Below, in pieces: positions 37,010 to 48,840 of a stretch of DNA of 64,000 bases (position 1 is its first letter; every line of letters begins with the position of its first letter). The translations under genes and the position numbers were made by a program. The notes beneath the pieces are model-generated. The model was not told where the DNA came from. It searched no databases and saw nothing but the letters and a program-made list of their open reading frames with translations. The stretch comes from Pegea sp. RAD2-039 (lineage: Eukaryota > Chordata > Thaliacea > Salpida > Salpidae). The DNA is taken from assembly GCA_034620365.1 (NCBI GenBank), contig JAQGEQ010000004.1, forward strand, positions 43,071 to 107,070, in the 5' to 3' direction.

Positions 37010-39374
37010 AGCTTTTGTGGACCATTATATTCATCTCAAACTTTTTAAATCTCTAATATCATCATGAAACATTTTCAAGTTTTTATTTTAATAGTAGAAA
37101 TGAGTTTGAATACAAAAGAGTTATTTAGTGATTAAGTTATGGTTAATATTAAATTGATAAAAAGCTCTTATAAAAGTTAAAAAATCATTTTTATGTTAAA
37201 ACGAACAAATAATAAAAACTTTCAATTTTCAACCATATTTCCAAAAGTTTCATTTCAATCTCATCAAATATTTTAGTAAGATTTCAAACAGAAGATTAAA
37301 TGAAGTTCTTTCAATTAATAGTTTAATTAAACATTATTAAGTTCAAACTATTAGTTGTAATGATATCGTTCTGTTTATATTTGAATTTGAAATTGAGTAA
37401 AACACATTTAAAGAGCTGTGGATATTGCTCCACGCATATGCAGCCCCTAAGGCATAACCAAAATTTTTCAAAGTAAACACAATGATAATAAAAGAAAGTT
37501 TTATTTTTAATATTTTGTTTCACTTTAGTAGATATTAATGATTAAAACAGTTGTAAAATACCTAATCACATTTTTTACTTCAATATAATTCACAAACCTT
37601 GCTAAGAATTAATATTATAAGTTCTTAGCTTATCTAAAATTAGTTTCTAGTCACTTAAAACAAAAGATGTGTTTTAGTTTAACAAATTTATTTCAAATTA
37701 GAAATGTCTAGCTAGCATTCTTTTTGCTCTTAAATCGAAATATAAATTTGATGAAAACACTTTGATCCTAAATGAAACTTACAACTGAGTAGCAACTAAA
37801 TTCATTCATTACCTTTCATACATCTTCATTTTCGTTTATATATCGATTGAAGAGCTACAAGAGGTCAGGTTTGCTATGTGTAATTGCTCTTTATATAAAC
37901 CTTCGAGCCATTTGGTTTTGAGCAAAGATTTTTAGGTTTATGTAACTAGTGTTGAAGTTTTATATTCGATAAATTTCACTTTTTACAGCTTTTATCTTCT
38001 ACCCTGGAACTAAGTAAGATTTTCGTCGCGCTGTTAGACGAACATAAAGCTTTTTATGTTTCTATTTATTTCTAAGAAATTGGAGAACCAGTTTGCCAGT
38101 CACCAACCTGGTAACTGAGGATCGCAAGTTTACAGAAATACAGTGATAGAAATAAATCACAAGCAATCTTTAAAGCAAGAAAAGTAAAAGATGGGAATAT
38201 TTCATGGCATTAAGGGTTTGGTTTAGAGTAGGATGCATTGCTTTGCGAGTTTTATCAAAATTCTCTTAACTCAAAATAAAACTCTCTAACCAATTTCATT
38301 ATTCATTAATTGGTTTTTAAAAAGATTAATTCAAATTTATTTTTATGTCATAATTAAAAGAAAATATTTTCTGTAAATTGTAGTAAGCGCAAATATTCGC
38401 AGACTTTAACTAGCGTCAATTAAAATGCCAAAGTTTTCTAGATTTGCAATCAATCGAGCCAGACATCTGTATTATAACAAATACAAATAGTATCATAACT
38501 GTCTAAGCTGTAATATATTGCAGGGTTTAAAGACCAAAACCTTTTTTAAAGTAAGTTTTTTGTCAGTGTCTTTAAAGTTATTTGCAAATTTCTTATTCAT
38601 AAATTCAAATGAAAATGTTTATACTGAAGTAAATAAAGATAAACATTAAAAAAAATATTTTAGGATTTATTAGCATTTACTTATCTTACTTATAAAGAGT
38701 GAATAAGAGAACTTGACTTTGTTCTAAAAGTGGAGTCTGAATTTAAGCTTTTAATTATTATCTAACTCAGCTTTTGAAGTTGAAATAATATGTCCAGAAT
38801 ATGACTACTGTTGACTTTAAATCAAATATTTACAAATAATATAAAGCAGATAAAATATTGAGTTTTATTTCAGTGGTTTTATATTTATCCACAGTAAAAT
38901 ATAAAACTTTTAAAACTTGCTAATATGTTTGATCCACAAATTACTCTTAAAATATTTATTAAAAATTTGATATCAGCCGAAGACTGATAAAAAAAATTCG
39001 TAGATTTGTAGATAGGACGTGAACAAGACGTTGACAACACTCGCTTCAAGAACATGACTTAGAAAGTTTCTCGTTTAGTTGATAATAAAGTGAAGTAAAT
39101 AAATATAAAGTACTTGAAATTTGAAAAATTTCTTCGAAAACTGAATTAGTTAATTATAAAATGCTAAATATTTATCAAAGTTTTGGGTCTAAAGACACGA
39201 AACCATCTGATAGATCTTTTTTAAGATTCAATTTATCCAACTAAACTTAAATTTGAAGTTCAAATCTATTCTATTTTCAAATATAATAAAATAAAAATAA
39301 TATAATAATTATATAATATGTATGATAAAAAGAACAATATCAACAGAAAGATAATGAAAAGATATTAATAATAA
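37010..39374. other. Intergenic region downstream of MIB1
   Basis: AT-rich. It contains one 150-bp dispersed repeat (38078-38227) and a possible polyadenylation signal shortly after the MIB1 stop (ataataaaa near 37210). No gene recognised. Confidence 0.45.
38078..38227 (-). repeat. Dispersed 150-bp repeat, inverted partner of 27255-27404
   Basis: Same length as and about 94% identical to the reverse complement of 27255-27404. The pair brackets nearly the whole MIB1 gene in inverted orientation. Confidence 0.85.
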
Positions 39375-40206
39375 GGGCCTGCTTTAGCCAAGAACGGCCA
39401 TTGATTTTAAGCGATTCCATATCGCGCTTGCAAGTATCCTAAAAGCGAAGACAATTGAAGAGGCTAGTGTGGGCAGTCAATCTTCAACAGTATCGAGAAC
39501 GGACCCTCCCTACTGACAAGGTCAAAAGCTTAAGTAAGATCGATGAACGCGATATACAAAGACCAGTTTTGTTCTTTGCACTTTTCCTTTAATTGGCGTA
39601 CAGAAAAGATCACGTCCGTGATAGAGCGGTTTGATCTGAAACTGCATTGTGATTCCGAATATATCCTTTCAGCGAGTATTTGTAGGCGAGGAAGTAGCAC
39701 ACAAGCGAATGCCTACAATGTTAAGCAAGAATATCCCTCTGTAATTGTTGGAATCAGACCTGGTTTCCAGAACCGATTGCTGAAATGGATTTGCTGAGTT
39801 ATTCTCTTGTTGGTTTGCAATCTAGATCGTGTATGATTGGTAGTTGTTCCACTTTATCCAACGTTCCATCGTGTGTGATTGGTAATCGTTCTATTTTATC
39901 TAGCGTGTTGGTCACGGTGTTTCGTTGGGAGTAAAGGGGCGAAATGTTCCATCCACCCAACCTAGTTGCTCGTCTTTATTGTACAAGATCTCTGTAGCAG
40001 ATTGCAGCGGAGCGGTTTTGTGGGTCTGGTTGCACATCTAACACCATCATAAACAGATTTAGTGTCACCCTTTGCTGCTGTAGCTTACATCTGTTCGATT
40101 TAACAAGGCCTTTCGAATTTTCTTGCAGCTCTACGAAATGTCTTTCTGGTCTCGCGCAAATCACTTAGAGTTGTTATTGAGATTGAGAGACAGTCTTCGT
40201 ATGAAT
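39375..40206 (-). mobile_element. Non-LTR retrotransposon fragment (family 1, copy 2)
   Basis: The reverse complement of 39675-40206 matches 2002-2685 at about 98% by eye, but lacks about 165 bp (copy-1 positions ~2445-2608). Below 39675 it continues further into the reverse transcriptase. Readable pieces are RLQILAERIYSESQCSFRS and QLKEKCKEQNWSLYIAFIDL, then a degraded 'AFDLVSREG' stretch, as in LINE RTs (LAERVYPESQCGFR, LYIAFIDLTKAFD). Stops and frameshifts abolish function. The 5' end of similarity is the same as in copy 1. Confidence 0.75.
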
Positions 40207-40716
40207 AGTAGTATGATTGGTAGTTGTTCCAAATGATTTATAGTCGTCCAGTATACCATCATACAAAAATTTTCAAATCTTCTCTTATTTATATATAAAG
40301 TTCCATTCCTAAAATGAGATTTCGAAACAGTTTTTCAAGAATCATAAATTAGATACAAAAAACACAAAAATTATTTTAAATAATTTGACTTAATGAGCCT
40401 CAAAAACTATCATTTCAGAGAGTTTTCAAAATGTATGAAAACTTAAAGAATAATCACAGCCTGTCTGAGATAGTGTTGACTTGTTGTTTGAGATTTCAAA
40501 TAGTCAACAAGAGTTGTAATTACCTTAAATAGCTTGTTAGCGCATTACAGGCTTGGTAACATCAGCAACTTGACTTAAATAATTGATAAGAAGTTTATCG
40601 ACTTGACTTAACAACTTTTCATCATTAGGATTTATTCAAATCTTAAGGATCTTTGGATTTAATAACTTTATGACATAAACTTTTAGAGAAGCTATTTCCC
40701 ATCTAAATTTATTTAT

Positions 40717-43310
40717 TACAATAAACGCGAAGGAAGGTGCCTAAAGAGAGCACCTCTCGCCAACACACATTCTCACAAATAATACTTATTATACATAGTT
40801 AAGTTAGAAATACAGAAAGCAAGAGAGGTAACACATAGCATTTCAGTTGTCCTCAAGACATATAACAGTGAACAGTTACATAGAATGCTAATGATATAAA
40901 AAGTTATAAAAAATCACAGCTTAGAAATGACAATGTTTGCAATATTAAAACGGTTCAACTTCTGCTTGAACAGTACGAATGATTCTGACATGATAATGTC
41001 TCATGGCAGGTGGTTCCAAATATGATCCAAGGTTTAACCTGCAATCTCTTAAATATATTTAAGGATGGCAGCTGGTTACAAGTACTAATTGTCTGGTATG
41101 AGAAAAAAATTGCTCTGATTAATGTACCAGGCGATATAGACTTATTAAGATGTAATGTATGTCGTCTGAGCTGATATAACTTGAGGGAAGGACTAATGGA
41201 AACAAAATCATCAAACTGAAGATCAATTAAATTGTGGATAATTTTAAACATAAGAATTAAGTCGTATTTAATTCGTCGATTTTCAAAAGTATCTTAATTG
41301 AAGAAACTGAGACGATGTTTATAACTATCATATTTAATATTAAGTTTCCTGCATACTAATCTCGTAAATGTTACCTGAACAGATTCGATTTTTTTGATAT
41401 CACTAACTTGATATGGAATCCATGCATTAACATTGTATTCAAAAATTGAACGTACGTACAATTTGAAGAAATTGATAAAAAGTATGGGTCCTTAGAATTA
41501 AAGGTCTTTATAATAAAGTATAAAAGGTTGATTGATTTTCCAAAGATTTTGGAAACATAATTGTGCTATTTAAAGTCAGATGATTGGGTAATGCCAAGGT
41601 CTCGGACCGAATACATTCGGTCAATATTAAATCCATTGATGGAATATTGGTTTAAGGAACTTGCAACTGGTTTACGGAAGAAAGTTATGAATTCAGACTT
41701 TAAAGGCTGGATTCTGAGCTGCTAATTCATAGATCAGTTTTCTACAGTGTATAGTGCAGTTTGAAGTTTTGAAGGATTGTAAGATAATATATGAATAAAA
41801 ACTGATGATGTAAAAGGAGATATATATATAAATTATAACCTTAGTTACTATATCAACCGTTAGTTCAAGATATATCATCGCAGAGACATTTGTGAAAATG
41901 TCAGAGTAGGAAAAGGAAAGAATATTGCCATCATCGGTTATAAAAGCGCTATTAAATTGATTGTTCAGCAATTCACCTTTAATCTCTGTTTCCATCACAA
42001 GCTGGTCGCTGTTATCAAGTAAAGGAGGTATTTGAAATCTCGCCTCAAGCTTGTGATTTATGAAACCCAAACACGTTTTCTCGCTAGATGAAGATAAGAC
42101 TGCACTTTCTCTTCCTAAGTAGAAATTAGAAATAGATTTCTTATAAACTATACAAAGATCTTTGCACAGAGATTTGATGGAAGGATCTGCTACGGGAGGT
42201 TTTTTAAATGATGCAAGTTCCTTAAAAATTTGGACAAATGTGGTTTTTAGTTGGGCTTATAAAAAGGTATAAATTTCTCAATTGACTCTTTAAAGATGTT
42301 AGTAAACCTTCAATTAATAGTATTGATGTCTTCGGTAGAGTTGAAAACAGAAATCCAGTCAACACCTGATAAAAACTTGTTGATAACATTATAATTTCCA
42401 CGATAAAAATTCCTTTTGCTTGGAGCTTGAATTCAATCATGTTGTGATCGCATGTGGGAGCGAAAGGTTCTTTTTGATAAACTTAGATAATGTTTTCAGG
42501 GTTTGATGCGATAAGAAGATCCAAAGTATTACCAATAACTTGGGTTGGGAAAGTAACCACATGAGATAGATTATTGGCATCGAGGAAACTTACAAAGGCA
42601 TGACTTAAAATGGATGAAAAAGAGTTTCCCTTAAATACTGAATTCGGGTTAATCCAATCAATTTTACTAAAATTAAAATTCCCCAAAATATATAACTCAG
42701 GACACATAACTCTCTTTAGAACCTTCAATACGGCCTTAACAGTAAACTCATCATTAGTTTTAGAGGGTGGTAGGTAGGTACATGTGAAACAAGAAAATTT
42801 GTACTTTGAGTAATGAAAATCGAAAGCGACAACCTCAAATCCTGGACAATTAATAGCATCGATCTGATTTCTGGAGATCTTGGGTGCAAGCGATATTTTG
42901 TAAATTACGCAAACACCGCCGCCTCTATCATACAGTCTACCACAACGCAAAACACAAAAAAGATTACCGTCAACCAGAAAAGAATCAGGATAAAACGGTT
43001 TCAACCAAGTTTCAGTAATAAAAACAATTGTAAAATCTCGAGAATGCAATAGAGCTTTCAATTAAAAAATTTTGTTAATAATCGACCGTGCGTTGAAGAA
43101 CATACCTAATGTGATAGAAGAATTGTCTTTTTGACGCTTGTGAGATTTGGTGATAGGCTTCTGTGAATTGATATATTGGGCTGGAAGGATAGTACTCACA
43201 ATTGTGTGCAGCGAGAATGTGAAAAAAGAAGATGTGGGACCAGTGGTTATTTACTACTTCCGTTTTTTGAAAAAACCTTGACAATTCTCAAAGCTCATTG
43301 TGGACCTCGA
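40717..43310 (-). mobile_element. CR1/L2/Jockey-like LINE (family 2, copy A), deleted for the RT core
   Basis: Minus-strand order: apurinic endonuclease domain (~43103-42480) with VFITETWL, LGNFNFSKIDW and GNTLDLL; a linker with 'IPPLLDNSDQLVMETEIKGE' (~42000); then the RT C terminus and 3' UTR (~41770-40717). The RT palm with YADD, present in copy B, is missing at about 41800. A stop interrupts the endonuclease near 43065 (NARSIINKIF*), so the element is dead. The 3' end is followed on the minus strand by a short AAATAAAT tail at 40707-40716. The last ~1 kb is closely similar to copy B. Confidence 0.8.
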
Positions 43311-43559
43311 ACTTTGTATTTGAAATCAGTTGGTTGTTCCTTCTGATTTCGGTTATACTCCTCTTTTAGAAGACGCTTATTTTTTAAGCGATCATCTTCA
43401 CACATATATTGTGCTACTCTAATGCTCACGAAATTTTTTGTCAAGCTTTAGTTTATAAAGCTTGGCAAGAAGCTTGCGTTTGTCTCAACTTTCTTAAGGG
43501 GACACTTTCAACGGTCTTTGATGATCTGATGTTTTCACTTCAAGTCTAGTCATTGATAC

Positions 43560-43830
43560 CTTTGTAACGTCCACAAAATCAAGGCTTTGAGAGCACATTT
43601 GATTAAAAAGTTTACTGTTCTAGCGCCGCTGCTTCTACTTCAGCTTCTACATAAGTCTGACAGCTCTTAAATTACTGGTACAAATTTTCGGTTGTGCTGT
43701 TAACAAGTGCAGTCAATGTTCTCTTGTCTGTCCATTTCGACCCACACTCTTCCATATAATTGGTAAAAGTTTTCTTTTTCCAGTAACGCCATTTGCTGGA
43801 TGCCGACAGACTATTTAGGTCTATAGAAAA
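43560..43830 (-). pseudogene. Possible LTR-retrotransposon gag remnant
   Basis: Minus-strand reading gives KWRYWKKKTFTNYMEECGSK, then TLTALVNSTTENLYQ and a later TYVEAEVEAAALEQ, with stops between. The pattern of a W-x-x-(Y/F) block, a short helical stretch and a following leucine-rich segment resembles the start of Gypsy-type gag. Family resemblance only. Confidence 0.3.
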
Positions 43831-45772
43831 CACTTTAAGTTTCAACACTGTATCTATTTTTTTATATAAAAAATCTTTCTTACAGTAAAGAAACTAATAT
43901 ATTTATTCAAATAGAATCTTATTTAAATCTATACTAGGTATAGCAAAAAGAAACTATTTGAATCTCTGCTAGGCTTTAATTACACTAAGTTCTAATAATG
44001 CCAAAACAATTGGCGACAATTCGCCCTAGAAATAAATTATATTTATTCGAATAAATTGTAATCAAAATAACTCTTTATAAAGAGCTTTATTCAAATTAAT
44101 AAGGTGATTAACAACGGCGATAAATATACGAAAGATACACGCTATATACCCACAAGCCTATTACCGAATGACAACCGCCTATACGATAAAGAAAAGTAGC
44201 ATATTTACGTCAGCCGCAAAATACTTTAATGTTATACCACACTACCTAGTAAGGAAGTTTTTACTTTGTTGTTACTCACTAACCAATCTTCTTGATGCTT
44301 CTCACTCACTACAAGCTAACGAATATGTTTAGAAAATCGCGTTGAAGTCGAGCAGTCGCTTCACGATATCTTTCTGCCGCTGATAATCTTGAAGATAATC
44401 GTATTTAAAGTGGTAAAAAAATATTGATTAAAAATCGTCGATGTTTAAAAGTTGATTTTAGTGGAGTTTCTTGGATAGAAATTTATGAATAGAACTGAAA
44501 CTGTCTTTCTAAAATAAAATAAAATAAATTGGCTTATTAGGAAAAGTTTCCGGAAAAATTGTTCAGCCGTTTTCTCCCCAACACTGTCTTGGAAAAAATC
44601 TATATAATTAACCCGTGATTAAAAATTTTTAATTTTAAACATAAAATAATTCGAACTTATCATATATTGTTTGAAAATATTCAAGAAATTTTAGACATAA
44701 AACTAACCCAGCTATTTTGAGAATAAATCTTCCTTGTAATGACACACCTTTTGATTGTAACTGATAAGTCTCACAAATTGAGACACAAAAGAGGTCCACA
44801 GCTGTGTCCGGACCTCCAGGTGCTGATAAATTTGTCTTTCTCTGAAATCTTTCAACTTTTTTTAATTAGCAAAAAATAAAAACTTGAAAAAAGTTCTTTG
44901 AATTTTCATCACTTGTAAAATTGTTTCTTGGAATTTATTTTTAGTTTTTCTGAAAATCCTTCAAAAATATTGAAAATAATTTGTTAATTTTTCAAATATT
45001 AAAATAATTGAAAAAAAAGGTTGTAAATATAAAAGAAAAATTGTTGAGGTATTTCCTTTTCAAATTGTAGAATTAAATATTTAAAATTCAGATTAAAACT
45101 TTTATCGTAACTTTCCTAAACTTAAAAGCAATTTTTTTATCTTTAATTATTATCTTATTAACTAATAAAAGTTGAGAGTTTGTAAAGTAATTTCTCGAAA
45201 TATCACATGATAGTTGAAGCTACTAATTAAATTTTCACGAAATACTATTTTAAGAAAATTTTATGATTTGAAATACAAGAATGGCGAAAGAGAAAGATTT
45301 AGTTTAGAGCAGAAACTTTCTCCACAACTTTTTACAAATATATAAAACCAAGTTTTTGTGTCCAGAAAATATTTAAGGTTGAAGCGGCAGATGCTAAAGT
45401 CTGCTGGATTCGAAAGATAATTCTTCAGATTAGAAAAAGTTTTTTGAGAATGAGTTAAAATCTAATTATTGTTTATTTATTTAAAGTTTTTTTAAATAAT
45501 TTATTTATGATTGGAGTTCACAAAAAGTTGAATTAGATTTGTAAAACTTTACGTAAAAGTTTAACTTTACCAAAAAACTTGTTGCAAACACTGATGTTGT
45601 CAATTACGAATTACTAAAAGAAATTTTCCGATTTTGTAAAAGTGGATTTCTTTTGATGAATTTTTTAAATGATTTTTAATTTTTTAGAACAACGAAATAA
45701 AAGTTGAAATTTTTTTTGATAATAAATTTAAAGAGGTAAAAGACTCTCAACAATTTACTTCAAGTGAACAAA
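43831..45772. other. Mixed repeat debris and AT-rich DNA
   Basis: Sequence near 43990-44330 is less AT-rich than its surroundings and may be LTR debris. An exon-like island at 45378-45458 is described separately. Nothing else supported. Confidence 0.35.
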
Positions 45773-46195
45773 ATGCAAACTAAGTATACCTCATCAGACA
45801 CGAAGCTTACATCATCAGACGCAAAGCTTACGTCATCAGAGGCAAAATCTCCAATGACATTTAAAGAACCGTTCAAAAACATCGTGATTCCTCTAGCTGA
45901 TACTTCAAGAACATCTTATGTATTCTCATACTCTTCAAAAGAGTCCCTAGAAGCAAATGATCAAATTTGTCGCGTGTTTGTGACGTCACATCCGTATAAA
46001 AAGCATTTCGAAAAGTCTGAAGAGCTGGTGAGTGAAAATAAAGATTAGAAAAGTTTTAATCTTTCATCATTTTTGTAGTTTGACTCAAGATTTGAAAGAA
46101 GGAAGAAAGTTCCCTCTTGCAACGGACTCATTTTATTGTTCCTCTTCCTTGTCGCCATAGTAACTTTAATCAAATATAAAAATATTTTTCAATAA
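45773..46195 (+). CDS. Small tail-anchored membrane protein, 123 aa, two exons
   Basis: Exon 1 is 45773-46027 (ATG to GAGCTG), the intron is 46028-46078 (51 bp, GTGAGT...TTTTTGTAG) and exon 2 is 46079-46195 (stop TAA). The N terminus has three 7-residue repeats (KYTSSDT, KLTSSDA, KLTSSEA). The middle is soluble and mixed-charge. Exon 2 supplies a basic patch RFERRKK, then one hydrophobic segment (about residues 101-116, GLILLFLFLVAIVTLI) and a seven-residue basic end. No signal peptide, so a C-terminally anchored cytosolic protein is expected. AATAAA follows at 46280. I do not recognise a family. The clean splice sites, shared intron size class and an exonic TGACGTCA (Val-Thr-Ser) link it to the other genes here. 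Confidence 0.65.
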
Positions 46196-46479
46196 CTTGT
46201 TTTGCAATTTATTTCCAAAAAATCATTTTTATGTTTTTTTTTATTCAACTTTCTTCACTTTTGACTTTAAAGGGATTTGAATAAAACTTCAAACAAATAA
46301 AAAACTTTTGGTTGTAAAAACTTAAACAAGTAAATCTTTGTTAACAAATATTCAAGAAAAGCGTAAAACCGTAAACTCAAACATAAAAACGATTTTTTTA
46401 AACATATTTTCAACACAAATAACTTTTAATATTCTAACAAAGCTTTTATTCTAACTTGGAAATAAATTATTCGAAACAT

Positions 46480-47126
<647 letters not shown>

Positions 47127-48840
47127 ACAATAAATGCGAAGTAGGGTACCTGAAGAGAGTAACTCTCGCTAACACACATTCTCACAAATAACATCTATTT
47201 AGTCAAAAATATAGAAAGTAAAAGATGTAGCACATGGCATTTCAGTAGTCCTCAAGACATATAACAGTGAACAATTACATAGAATGCTGATAATATAAAA
47301 AATTATAAAAAATCACAGCTTAGAAATGACAGTGTTGGCAATATTATAACGGTTCAACTTCTGCTTGAACAACGCGAGCGACTCCGAGATGACAATGTCT
47401 GATGGCAGCTGGTTCCATGCTCTAATTGTGCGGTATGAGAAAAAAATCGCTTTGATTAATGTACCAGGTTTTATGGGTTTATTAAGATGTAATGTATGTC
47501 GTCTGAGCTAATAGAGTCTCTTGAGGGAAGGACTAATGGAAAAGAAATCATCAAACTGAAGGTCAATTAAATTGTAGATAATTAAAAAAAAAGAGTTAAG
47601 TCGTATTTAACCCGTCGGATTTTCAAAAGTATCTTAATTGAAGAAACTGAGACGATTATGATGATTTATATTTATCATATTTAATATCAAGTTTCCTGCA
47701 TACTAATCTAGTAAATGTTACCTGAACAGATTCAATTTTTTTGATATCACTAACTTGAAGTGGCATCCATGCACTAACATTGTATTCAAGAATTGGACTT
47801 ACGTACAATTTGAAAAGATTGATAAAAAAGCACGGGTCATTAGAATTAAAGGTCGTTGTAATAAGAAAGACAAGGTTGATTGATTTTCCAAAGATTTTGG
47901 AAACATAATTGCGCCATTTAAAGTCAGATGATAGGGTAATGCCAAGGTCTAGGACCGAAGATACTCGTTGAATAATAAATCCATTGATGGAGTATTGGTT
48001 CAAGGAATTTACAGCTGGTTTACGAGAAAAAGTTATAAGTTCAAACTTTGTGAGCTGGATTCTGAGCTGCCAATTTGTAGACCAGTTTTCTACAGTGTGC
48101 AGTGCAGTTTGAAGTTTTGAAGGATTACAAGATAATAGCTTGATATCATCTGCATATACAAACACACTGACATCATCTACTGCTACTAGTCTTCTGATGA
48201 GGTCTTCGATGAAAATTATAAAGAGAAGGGGACCCAGAACAGAACCCTGAGAAACACCACTAGTGATTTGACAAGACGTAGATAGAGATCTTTCTACACG
48301 AGTTTGTTGGGTTCTACCTGATAGGTAATCTTCAATCCACTGTAAGATAAAGCTGTTGATTTTTGAGTTTTTCTATACAACTTAGCGTGTGGGACAGAAT
48401 CAAACGCTTTAGCAAAATCGAGGTGTATGGTGTCACAAGGAATATTACTTTCATAATGGGCTGTATGCTTATTAAGAAAAGTGAGATGTTGAGTCAGGGA
48501 AGATCTCCTCTTCACAGAGCCATGTTGGACATCAGATATTAGATGGTGCTCCATCAAATGACTGGTCATATGATTGTGAATGATATGCTCTTGAGCTCTG
48601 CAGATAACTGAAGTCAGTGAAACTGGTCTGTAGTTAAATGCAGTGTTTCTGGGACCCTTTTTATGATCAATTTTTTATCAATCAATATGTCCTGCTTTGA
48701 CCGAGAACAGCCAAGATGGATATGCTCAAGAGGTGCTGTTAAAAACAAAGCAAAACGGTGAAAGAATTCAAAAGTTTTTAGGATTTCTTTGATGTTGGTA
48801 TGACGAAACAACATGCTTACTGAGATGTAAACGAAATGAA
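47127..48840 (-). mobile_element. CR1/L2/Jockey-like LINE (family 2, copy B), 5'-truncated, with RT domain
   Basis: From 48840 down to 47127 on the minus strand. RT motifs in order are YRPVSLTSVICRAQEHIIHN, 'TIHLDFAKAFDSVPH', 'SGVSQGSVLGPLLFIIFIED' and the catalytic 'FVYADDIKLL', then the thumb/C-terminal region and 3' UTR. It is split by at least two frameshifts, so non-functional. There is no endonuclease domain; copy A retains that part. The 3' end carries the long TAAA tail. Confidence 0.85.
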
